Shown: piece after piece, positions 6,493-14,190 of the stretch
Layout of the letters: each line of letters starts with the position of its first letter
Numbering within the stretch: position 1 is the first letter of the stretch
Program-made: the position numbers and the translations under genes
The notes under the pieces: generated by a model
Database searches by the model: none
What the model was told of the DNA's origin: nothing
Seen by the model: the letters and a program-made list of their open reading frames with translations, nothing else
From: JAXLWB01 sp046328715
Lineage (GTDB): Bacteria > Chloroflexota > Anaerolineae > Caldilineales > Caldilineaceae
Direction of reading: 5' to 3'
Assembly (NCBI GenBank): GCA_046328715.1
Contig: JAXLWB010000025.1
Span: 62,001 to 126,000, forward strand
DNA: 64,000 nucleotides

Positions 6493-9210
6493 CTAGAAGC
6501 ACTGCACCAACAGGGGATAGCTGGCGCTCGGTGAGCTAAAGGTCCACACACGAGCCGAGCCAATCCGCTTCCACTCCCAAGGCGGGATACCCAAGCGAGG
6601 AATTCGGATATCGGCCCACACATCGAGATAACCACTCAGCGGCTGGGTCTTCACCTTGATATCGATGCAGAAGCTCAAGCTGGGGGTAGCCCCTCCTCCA
6701 TCCATGACGACGCTGGCGCTGGCTGGGATTTCAGTCTGCAGCAGTGTTGCTGAAAGGGTCGCACCGCCACGGGCGACGACAATGTCTAGGTACGCACTGG
6801 CCGATGCAGTGGCCCACGTTTTGGGCGTGATCCCTGCATTCAACGTGATTTTGGTAATGCCACAGAAATCAGCCCCATAGCTCCAATCCAGCGTAAAATT
6901 GCCAGTCGCCTTGAAGTTGATATTGAGAGTGATAACGGCAAAGACCGGCATGCTAAAGGTCACATCCAAGAACTGCACGGAACCGCTGTAAAGATTGCCG
7001 CTCTGGCTGACCGCACAGGGGAACTCTAGCTCGAACTGGCGGCGAATCAGATTGTTGGCGATGCTCAGGTAGGCACCAAAGACTTGATTATTCCCCCGGC
7101 GGAAGCTACGTAGTTCACCTTTGGCAATGCTCAATGAATGTTGGAAGATCCAACCATTGGCCGACTGGTAAGCGTAGGCAGTTAGGTTGGCTGCGGCTGG
7201 TGGGCTGGCGACATCCATGCCACCTGGAAAGTCCACGCCCAAGTCATGATTGCCCAAGAGTTTGTTCCAGCTTTTGCTATAGGCACCTGGTGCGGCCAAG
7301 GTGCCAAAGTTAAATTGGGTGAGGGCGTTCTGGGCGGTTTGACTCAGGCCGCTGCGCTCCTGCAAGACATTGGCGACCATCTGGCGCAGGGTATGGGGGC
7401 GAGCGGTGTCATTCAGTGCCTGGACCAACAACCCTTCGGCTTCACTGCCCGGAATCTTACGCAGGGCAACCAACGCCGCTGACTGAAGCTCCAAGTCATC
7501 ATGAACCTGGCCACTGTTGTCAATCATCGTTGCGGATAGATAGGGTTTGATCGCTGCCAGCGCTGAGGACGAACCTGCATTGCCCACGGCATCCAGATAG
7601 AGGTCAACATCCGCCGGTTGGCGAGCCGCACTTAGGTTGGCGATCAACAGATCGGCCAGTTGTTGGGCAGTTCCTGGGTCTTCATCGCTCAGGTTACTGG
7701 AAACGGCACCCAGCACCGTCACTGCGGTCTCACTCAGGCCAACATTCAAATTTTTGAGTTGTGCCGATACCGCTCCGACAATTGCGCTGGTAGGGGATTT
7801 CAGCATCGAGAGGTTGATCAAAGCATGCTCTTTGACGAAGGTGCTAAAGGGTGCGCCAGCGAGTTGCGGGTAAGCCGAACTGTTGCCCAACACGGCGGCC
7901 AACATCTCCTGCGCTTGCGGCGTGGCAACCGAAGTCAAGACGTCGATATAGCCGGAAGCAACCATATCGTTGGCAGCATTAGTTTGCAGATGTTCGGCAA
8001 TCGTCATAAGCACATCAATCCGATCATTTGGGTCGCCGCTGTCAGCTTCGATCAGTGCCAGCAGACGAGCATGATTGGCCGGATTCGCGGGCTCACTTTC
8101 GAGTTGAGCCAGTTCGCTATTGAGATCGATCTGACTGAGATCGATGGCACTTTGGTTGGCAATACCCTTAGTGATGGCGGCACCGAGCGAATCGGTAGTG
8201 TAGTTCAACCCGGCACTGGTGACTGCGGGAGCCTTATCGCTCACTGAAAGGAGCGTCAAGCGCCCCGAAGAGCGAACCGTTGACCAGGCAGTGACCCCAT
8301 CGTATTGGCCAGAGCCATCTGGATTCACTGCACCGTCACCGCTTGCGATCTGCTCGTTGTAACTCATAGAGGTGATGACACCCTGGTTGCGATCCAGAAC
8401 CAGATCAACGGCATTCTGCAACTTCATACTGGGGTCTTGCGTACCAGAAGCAATTAGCCTGGCAAAACTATTCTGGTTGTATTGCTTGCTAATACGCAGC
8501 CCACTGCTTTGCTCTTGCAAGGTATAGTGAACCTGAACCGTGCCCTGGCCCGCTTGTTCCTGAGCCATGTAATCGCTTTGATTGTCCACCAACGTCACTT
8601 GGAGTGCATTCAGCACACCCTTTTGAATGTTGACCACCTGCGGCGACGCATCGGTAGGCGAGGAAACTGTTGTGATCACCCCATTGGCAGCCTGTTTGAA
8701 GCGCAGTGGAATGGAGAGCGCCTTGATCGTCTCTGCATCATCCACCGCATATTGATTCTTACCATCGGTGCGGTAGAGCGTGGGCGATTGCAGGCTGACC
8801 TCACCCAGGAAGGAGCCATCTGCCGCCTGCCCCGTGATCAGGAGGTTGGCGGTTGCTTGGATGACCGTGGTTTCACCGCCATCCTCCTGGACACCCTGTG
8901 CGTCACGTTTGGCCGAAGTGCTATTGATCTGGACTGCGTAATCATACTGATAGAGCTTGCCGACAGTGTAGCGTAGTTTGCGAGGGGTAAGCACGATCTT
9001 ACCCAGATCGATCTCGTTGTTGTCGCCTTGATTGCTGGCAGAGACAAGCAAGGGCAAAAAGAGATTTTTGTTCGCTGTCTCCTCCTGGGACGCTGCGGCC
9101 TGGAGTGGGGCGGGCAACAAACTGAGTGTGAAGGTCAATGCCAAAACGGAATTGACTACTTTGGTAGTAACGGAATGCCGCAAGGGCAGCCGCTTGAAAA
9201 TGGAACTCAT
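6493..9210 (-). CDS. Secreted large-lipid-transfer-protein-like (vitellogenin-N/MTP-like) protein
   Basis: A 905-residue protein from the ATG at 9210 (AGGAG ten bases upstream). It has a signal peptide (about 1-40), then NKNLFLPLLVS (48-57). Residues about 78-330 look like the N-sheet of vitellogenin/MTP/apoB: LRYTVGKLYQYDYAV, two strand-rich blocks, and NIQKGVLNALQ (194-204), matching the family hallmark N-x-R/K-G-I/V-L-x-A-L-Q, followed by GTVQVHYTL and ISKQYN. Residues about 365-632 are all helical with HEAT-like pairs, including YLDAVGNAGSSSALAAIKPYL and SAALVALRKIP, typical of the lipovitellin superhelix. A beta-rich C-terminal region follows. In animals this fold loads and carries lipid; the bacterial role is unknown. 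The usual Cys pairs are absent. Module C lies about 215 bases upstream. Confidence 0.72.
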   Translation of the reverse strand: MSSIFKRLPLRHSVTTKVVNSVLALTFTLSLLPAPLQAAASQEETANKNLFLPLLVSASNQGDNNEIDLGKIVLTPRKLRYTVGKLYQYDYAVQINSTSAKRDAQGVQEDGGETTVIQATANLLITGQAADGSFLGEVSLQSPTLYRTDGKNQYAVDDAETIKALSIPLRFKQAANGVITTVSSPTDASPQVVNIQKGVLNALQVTLVDNQSDYMAQEQAGQGTVQVHYTLQEQSSGLRISKQYNQNSFARLIASGTQDPSMKLQNAVDLVLDRNQGVITSMSYNEQIASGDGAVNPDGSGQYDGVTAWSTVRSSGRLTLLSVSDKAPAVTSAGLNYTTDSLGAAITKGIANQSAIDLSQIDLNSELAQLESEPANPANHARLLALIEADSGDPNDRIDVLMTIAEHLQTNAANDMVASGYIDVLTSVATPQAQEMLAAVLGNSSAYPQLAGAPFSTFVKEHALINLSMLKSPTSAIVGAVSAQLKNLNVGLSETAVTVLGAVSSNLSDEDPGTAQQLADLLIANLSAARQPADVDLYLDAVGNAGSSSALAAIKPYLSATMIDNSGQVHDDLELQSAALVALRKIPGSEAEGLLVQALNDTARPHTLRQMVANVLQERSGLSQTAQNALTQFNFGTLAAPGAYSKSWNKLLGNHDLGVDFPGGMDVASPPAAANLTAYAYQSANGWIFQHSLSIAKGELRSFRRGNNQVFGAYLSIANNLIRRQFELEFPCAVSQSGNLYSGSVQFLDVTFSMPVFAVITLNINFKATGNFTLDWSYGADFCGITKITLNAGITPKTWATASASAYLDIVVARGGATLSATLLQTEIPASASVVMDGGGATPSLSFCIDIKVKTQPLSGYLDVWADIRIPRLGIPPWEWKRIGSARVWTFSSPSASYPLLVQCF

Positions 9211-9432
9211 GGAAATGATTCTCCTGTTCTTTCGTAAATGGAACACTTTTGCTGCAAGACTGGCTGAAACATCATCATTTTCCTTTGCTTTCTGCTGACG
9301 GTTGAGCAATTGCATCGACTGGCACGGTCCGCCGCGGATAGACCGAAAAATATCAGGGCAACGGAAGCTTGACTTCTTTGCATTCCCACCACCCTTACTA
9401 TTTCGTTACCGTTCATTGCGATTGCTTGCGCC

Positions 9433-9502
9433 ATTTAACCATCGTCGGAGTGGTAAATTGAACCCGCTCAGCGGGAAACAAGCGGGAGGGAAAGCGGGAG
9501 AA
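9433..9502 (-). promoter_or_regulatory. Regulon promoter module, copy C, between the divergent lipid-transfer-like gene and the regulator
   Basis: On the minus strand three exact TCCCGCT heptamers lie at 9499-9493, 9487-9481 and 9476-9470 (12 and 11 bases apart). The last sits in the perfect repeat CCCGCTGAGCGGG (9475-9463). A weak -35 (TTCAAT or TCAATT) and the -10-like TTAAAT (9438-9433) follow. It faces the gene starting at 9210, and also sits about 100 bases upstream of the regulator start at 9600, so autoregulation is possible. Confidence 0.7.
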
Positions 9503-9599
9503 GTCAATATTTTTTATAGCGGTAGAGATCGGGAGTGAAATATGCTAAACTTGCATTGTGTGTCTATGAGGTTCGACCAGGTGAGAGGAAGCGAGCAGG

Positions 9600-12287
9600 A
9601 TGGAAAATCCGACCTTTGGTGGCTGGCTCAAATTGCGCCGCCGTGGATTGGGGCTGACCCAGGCGCAGCTTGGTCAGCAAACGGGCTATGCCGGCGAGAC
9701 GATCCGCAAAGTAGAAGCCGATGAGTTGCGTCCTTCGCGACAGATGGCAGAGAAGTTAGCCACAGCACTTCAGATTGCGCCCGAAGAGCAAGCGGCGTTT
9801 ATGCGTTTTGCGCGCGATGAAACCCTCAGTCAACCCGTCGCTTTGCCAACCCGACGCTTCGCACCACCTCCGCCTGAACCAACACTAGATTCAGCACAGG
9901 GCGAACCAAACAAGCTCCAACGCCGGGCATTACCGCTGCCTCTGCCCCGTGAGCCGCTGATTGGGCGCGAATGGGAGCTCACGGTCATTCAGAAGCTGTT
10001 GTTGCGTCCCACGGTGGGTCTGGTGACGTTGACTGGCCCCGGTGGTGTGGGCAAAACCCGTCTTGCGCTACAGATCGCCGCTACCCTCAGTGACCAAACA
10101 GACGCTCAGGGCAACCTGCTCTTTCCGGATGGCGTGTACTTTATCGCCTTAGCCTCGTTGGATGAGTCCGCGTTGGTGTTGTCGGCACTCGCACAAGCGC
10201 TGGCAGTCCACGAAGTCGAAGGTACATCCTTATTCACCTCGCTTCAAGATGCCGTGCGCAACCGGCAGTTATTGCTGATACTAGACAATTTTGAACAACT
10301 GGTAAGCGCAGCCACCTTGCTCAACGATTTGCTTCAGGCTGCGCCACGCCTCAAACTTCTCGTCACCAGCCGCACCGTGCTCCATCTGCGCGGCGAGCAC
10401 AACTTTGCTGTCCAGCCGCTAGCCTTGCCCGACTCTCCCCTCAAGCCTTCGCCAGATGCATCAGCACAGGATCCAGAACGCTTTATTCAATCACCTGCAA
10501 TTCGCTTTTTTGTCGAACGAGCCCAGGCGGCTAAGGCAGACTTTGCACTAACCAGCCAGAACATGGCTGCCATCAGCACCATTTGCCAACAGTTGGAAGG
10601 GATGCCATTGGCGATTGAGTTGGCAGCGGCTCGCGTTCGGCTGCTGTCGCCGCAGGCCATGCTCGCTCGACTCGATAGCCAACTCAAGTTTCTCACAGGC
10701 GGTGCCAAGGATCTACCAGAGCGCCAGCAAACCATGCGCAATACGTTGAGCTGGAGCTACGAGCTATTGGATGAGAGCGAAAAGTTGTTGTTTCGGCGCA
10801 TGGCCCTCTTTGTGGGTGGCTGTACACTCGACGCACTGGAAAAAGTAGGCAACGCCGATAGCGCACTTCCCAGCGATCCGCTCGACTGTCTGGCGTCACT
10901 GATCGACAAGAGCTTATTGCAACAGAGGAGCGATGCGACTGGGGAGGTACGGTTTACCTCGCTGCGCGTGATCCGCGAGTATGCGCTGGAACGGTTGATC
11001 GAAAGTGGCGAGGCCGAAACGATTCGCGAAGAGTTTGCGGCTTATGCGCTGAATTTTGTCGAAACGGCAGAAGCTGCCTTGATTGGCGGCGAACAACAAC
11101 ATTGGTTGGAACGGATCGAAGCAGAACATGCCAATATACGTACTGTTCTCGACTGGTCACTCAGCGCAGACAAGGGTGAGATCGGGCTGCGCATAGCTGC
11201 GGCGTTACGGCGCTTCTGGCAGATGCGCGGCTACTACCACGAGGCGCACCGCTGGCTGACCGCACTGCTCGAGCAAAGGTCTGCCCCGGCATCCTCACGC
11301 GCCAAAGCACTAGATGCAGCCGGCTTTTTCGTGGGCAAACAGGGGGACTATCGCCTGGCCCAGCGCTACCATGAAGAGAGTCTGGCGATTAGCCAGCAAA
11401 GTGGCGATCAGAGTGGCGTTGCTAGAGCGCTCTACGGGCTCGGCAACATCGCATTGGATCAGGGAGACTACACGGCTGCGCGCACAGCGTTTGCCAAGAG
11501 TTTACAGATTTGCCGCTCGATTGGCGACAAACCAGGCATGATGGTAGGGCTAAAAGGTCTCGGTACCATAGCCTATGAACAAGGCGACTATGACCAGACA
11601 CGGAGTTGCTTTGAAGAGTGTCTGCTGTTGCACCGAGAAGTGAGTGATCAACAAGGCATGGCTACCATGCTCAACAATCTGGGAAATCTCTTCTTAAACC
11701 AAGGGAATAACGACGAAGCACATCGCCTGCTCGAAGAAAGTTTGGCCTTGCGACGCATGATAGGTGACAAGAAAGGTATCGCCAATTCGCTCAATAATTT
11801 GGGCAACTTTGCCTACTTTCAGGGGGAGTATCAGGCTGCGCGAGCAATGCTGGAAGAGAGTCTTGCCATTCATCGCAGCATCGGGGAGCAAACGGGTATC
11901 GCATTAGTGCTGAATAACTTAGGTACGATCGTCTACCACCAAGGCGATTATACACATTCACATAACCTACACAGTGAGGCATTGCGCATCCTGCATGGCT
12001 TGAACGACAAACGGATCGCTGAATGTTTGTTGGGTTTGGCTACAGTCGCCTGCGCAACACAACAGCCACTGCGTTCCCTACGTCTGATAAGCGCCACGAA
12101 CGCCGTACTCAACACCATTGGTGGCCACTTGGAAAGAGCCGAGAGGACCGCCTATGAGCGTACCAAAACGACGCTGCAGGCAACCCTCTCCAAAGCAGAA
12201 TTTGTTCAAGCTTGGAACGAGGGACAAAGTTGGAGCTTCGCACAGATCGTCGCCTATGCCCTGGCAATAACCGACGAATCGAGATAA
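9600..12287 (+). CDS. XRE-HTH / NB-ARC / TPR transcriptional regulator (STAND family)
   Basis: An 895-residue protein. Residues 5-70 form an XRE-type helix-turn-helix (LGLTQAQLGQQTGYAGETIRKVE). After a Pro-rich linker comes an NB-ARC NTPase with Walker A GPGGVGKT (146-153), Walker B LLLILDNFE (224-232), the sensor-like LVTSRT and the GMPLAIELAAARV motif (about 334-346). A helical region leads to six or more TPRs (about 570-815, pattern QGDYxxAxxxxEESL). In such AfsR-like STAND regulators, NTP-driven oligomerisation switches DNA binding. The neighbouring module C, with three direct repeats at helical spacing, is the kind of site an oligomer could occupy. The stop is only three bases from the convergent GNAT gene. 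Its target sites are inferred, not shown. Confidence 0.9.
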   Translation: MENPTFGGWLKLRRRGLGLTQAQLGQQTGYAGETIRKVEADELRPSRQMAEKLATALQIAPEEQAAFMRFARDETLSQPVALPTRRFAPPPPEPTLDSAQGEPNKLQRRALPLPLPREPLIGREWELTVIQKLLLRPTVGLVTLTGPGGVGKTRLALQIAATLSDQTDAQGNLLFPDGVYFIALASLDESALVLSALAQALAVHEVEGTSLFTSLQDAVRNRQLLLILDNFEQLVSAATLLNDLLQAAPRLKLLVTSRTVLHLRGEHNFAVQPLALPDSPLKPSPDASAQDPERFIQSPAIRFFVERAQAAKADFALTSQNMAAISTICQQLEGMPLAIELAAARVRLLSPQAMLARLDSQLKFLTGGAKDLPERQQTMRNTLSWSYELLDESEKLLFRRMALFVGGCTLDALEKVGNADSALPSDPLDCLASLIDKSLLQQRSDATGEVRFTSLRVIREYALERLIESGEAETIREEFAAYALNFVETAEAALIGGEQQHWLERIEAEHANIRTVLDWSLSADKGEIGLRIAAALRRFWQMRGYYHEAHRWLTALLEQRSAPASSRAKALDAAGFFVGKQGDYRLAQRYHEESLAISQQSGDQSGVARALYGLGNIALDQGDYTAARTAFAKSLQICRSIGDKPGMMVGLKGLGTIAYEQGDYDQTRSCFEECLLLHREVSDQQGMATMLNNLGNLFLNQGNNDEAHRLLEESLALRRMIGDKKGIANSLNNLGNFAYFQGEYQAARAMLEESLAIHRSIGEQTGIALVLNNLGTIVYHQGDYTHSHNLHSEALRILHGLNDKRIAECLLGLATVACATQQPLRSLRLISATNAVLNTIGGHLERAERTAYERTKTTLQATLSKAEFVQAWNEGQSWSFAQIVAYALAITDESR

Positions 12288-12290
12288 TTG

Positions 12291-12986
12291 TCACTCAAGC
12301 AGTTTGTGTGTCGCCGTGAAGTGTTGGGTTTGAGACATACTGGTCGCTGTTTGCTTTTGTACGTGCTCCGAAACCGTCTCGCGGTAACGAAAGAGGCGCT
12401 GAAGAATCGGCAAGCCAAACTTTTCCAATAGTTGCTGCGCCCAGGGTTTGGACAAATCCTCGTCCAGCGAGATCATAAAGTCATTCAGTTCGCCCTCAGC
12501 GCTAACCTCGTACGAGTAACCGCTGCCTTTGATCAAGCGTAACATGCGGTGGTTGCTTGGATCAAACAGGACACGTAGCCTGCGAATTTGTTTGGCCTGG
12601 GCCGACTGATGCAGCGCCTGCCATAACATGCGTCCGATCCCTTGACCCTGAAAGAAATCCTCGATCAGGATCCCTACCTCCGCGGTTGGGAGATAGGCGG
12701 TCGATTCACGCACATAGTAGGCAAGGCCAATAATACGTGCATCGTCGTTATTCGAGATGACGACAAAGGCTTCCCCCTTCTCTGCTGGCAGGTTACAGAC
12801 AGCCGCCAGATCTTGCCAGGATGGAATTTTGCATTGTAGATAACGAAAGTAAAGACTCTCTGCGGAGAGACGTTTGTGCATTTCGTAGATCAACGTGTCA
12901 TCATCGGGGCGAATTGGACGTATCGTCAGGATTGGTAGTTCTCGCGCCGCTGGATGATTGTATTGAACTGCTGTGGTAATGGTCAT
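12291..12986 (-). CDS. GNAT-family N-acetyltransferase
   Basis: A 231-residue protein with an N-terminal LTIRPIRPDDDTLIYEMHKRLSAESLYFRY, typical of Pat-like and related GNAT proteins, and the acetyl-CoA pyrophosphate-binding loop QGQGIGRMLW (about residues 112-121). The C-terminal extension (about 180-231) has no recognisable domain. Acceptor unknown; close relatives acetylate proteins or small amines. The start has a very strong AAGGAGG site eight bases upstream. Promoter module D (13031-13100) lies about 40 bases further up, placing this gene in the putative regulon. It is convergent with the regulator, with only three bases between the stop codons. Confidence 0.85.
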   Translation of the reverse strand: MTITTAVQYNHPAARELPILTIRPIRPDDDTLIYEMHKRLSAESLYFRYLQCKIPSWQDLAAVCNLPAEKGEAFVVISNNDDARIIGLAYYVRESTAYLPTAEVGILIEDFFQGQGIGRMLWQALHQSAQAKQIRRLRVLFDPSNHRMLRLIKGSGYSYEVSAEGELNDFMISLDEDLSKPWAQQLLEKFGLPILQRLFRYRETVSEHVQKQTATSMSQTQHFTATHKLLE

Positions 12987-13030
12987 AAAAAGCCTCCTTA
13001 GTCATGGCTAGTGGTTGGCATTGCTGCGTT

Positions 13031-13100
13031 ATTGAAGCATGCCCAAGGAGGCAAATGAAGCCGCTCAGTGGGAGAAAAGCGGGAGAAAGAGCGGGATAGG
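13031..13100 (-). promoter_or_regulatory. Regulon promoter module, copy D
   Basis: Minus-strand heptamers lie at 13096-13090 and 13084-13078 (TCCCGCT) and 13073-13067 (TCCCACT), 12 and 11 bases apart. The inverted part is imperfect. TTCATT, a 17-base spacer and the -10-like TTCAAT (13036-13031) follow. The leader to the GNAT start at 12986 is about 38 bases. Confidence 0.65.
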
Positions 13101-13183
13101 ATGCGGAGAGGAAACAATTCACAATTGATTCGACATGTTTGGCCAAGCGCAGCACTTTGCGGCAAGTGCCGCGCTTGTTACTG

Positions 13184-13864
13184 CTATTCTTCTACATCTT
13201 GGCGGCGTGAGGGCTGATCGCGATAGGTACAGACCTGGTTGGGTGAGCCTTGACGAAAGCTCGTTTTGCAAATTCCTGACTCTGCCAAGCGTTTACAATC
13301 GTCCGTTGTGTCACAACGACAAGTATATTCGCCACAGGTGAAATTTTGTGGAATGTCAGGCGATCCACCGTTGGTGAGGGTGCCGGAACCCGTGTTGAGA
13401 GAAATGTTCGGGTCGATTGTGGTGTCCTGAGTCTGAATGGTGACATCAACCCCATCGGAAGCTAGCCAGTCGCCGCTATCCCCTGGTTCGGGGCCAGTGA
13501 AACTGCCACCCCAATAGCCGCTACACGTATAGATCGGATTTTCCGCCGAGCCAACGCCAAAGAGGTACTTTCTATCACCGACTTTGAACGTAAGATTGAT
13601 CGCTCGCCCATTGGCTTGCCCACTAGTCACAATCTCATTGCCATCATTGGTAGCAACTACGCCGCTGATCTCACCTTGATAATTCAAGGCGAAGAGTAGG
13701 GTACCTGTCACGGCCATCCCAGCGTTGGGTCCATGGTGAACCGTTGCCTCGAATTGAGTATTGCAGGCAATGGCACGCGTGGGTGCGATCCCTGGTTGGC
13801 AGGCCGCTAATCCCAGTATACAGAACAACATAAGGCCAAAAAGTAATTGGCGGTGTACTTTCAT
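13184..13864 (-). CDS. Lipoprotein with Cys-rich C-terminus
   Basis: A 226-residue protein with a hydrophobic N-terminus and lipobox LGLAAC, hence a predicted lipoprotein. The mature part has beta-rich repeats (VTGTLLFALNYQGEISGVVA, INLTFKVGDRKYLFGVGSA) resembling a small barrel or lipocalin-like fold. An acidic linker and a Cys-rich tail (FTCGEYTCRCDTTDDCKRL...GICKTSF) follow, which probably forms disulfides outside the cell. The start is supported by AGGAGG five bases upstream. No family is recognised. It lies upstream of, and in the same direction as, the GNAT gene but is separated by module D, so it probably forms its own unit. Confidence 0.75.
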   Translation of the reverse strand: MKVHRQLLFGLMLFCILGLAACQPGIAPTRAIACNTQFEATVHHGPNAGMAVTGTLLFALNYQGEISGVVATNDGNEIVTSGQANGRAINLTFKVGDRKYLFGVGSAENPIYTCSGYWGGSFTGPEPGDSGDWLASDGVDVTIQTQDTTIDPNISLNTGSGTLTNGGSPDIPQNFTCGEYTCRCDTTDDCKRLAESGICKTSFRQGSPNQVCTYRDQPSRRQDVEE

Positions 13865-13940
13865 TGAGAACCCTCCTGTTGTGAATGAGTTACAACATTG
13901 CGTAGCTACAGTCCAGACTGACTATGTCAATAGTAACAGG

Positions 13941-14087
13941 ATGAAATGCCCATTTTGTAGCTCATCTACATCTCGGTTTTTGTTCAAACGAGACGCTCAG
14001 GCAAACCGAACGAAGAGGGAAAGCCAGTTGCATGAGGGGGTAATCTTGAGTTGCCAGCGAGGAGATTTCTCATTTGTGAACTGCTAA
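13941..14087 (+). CDS. Possible 48-residue zinc-ribbon-like protein
   Basis: The short frame starts MKCPFCSSS and ends CQRGDFSFVNC: a CPxC pair followed by a C-x9-C pair, as in small zinc ribbons. The ribosome site is poor (ACAGG adjoining the ATG) and there is no clear promoter, so chance is possible. It occupies the otherwise empty gap between two minus-strand genes. Confidence 0.3.
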   Translation: MKCPFCSSSTSRFLFKRDAQANRTKRESQLHEGVILSCQRGDFSFVNC

Positions 14088-14123
14088 ATTGATGCGAGAC
14101 TTTACTGGAGGAGTAGACGCTAA

Positions 14124-14178
14124 GTGAACAGCGGAGTTCTTTTACCGATCTTCCGAGTAAAGAAACCCCGCTGTTCAC
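14124..14178. terminator. Hairpin terminator downstream of the Thr/Pro-rich surface protein gene
   Basis: Two 22-base arms (14124-14145 and 14157-14178) pair with three mismatches around an 11-base loop. It begins 13 bases beyond the stop at 14191. Confidence 0.6.
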
Positions 14179-14190
14179 CGCCGATATGGT

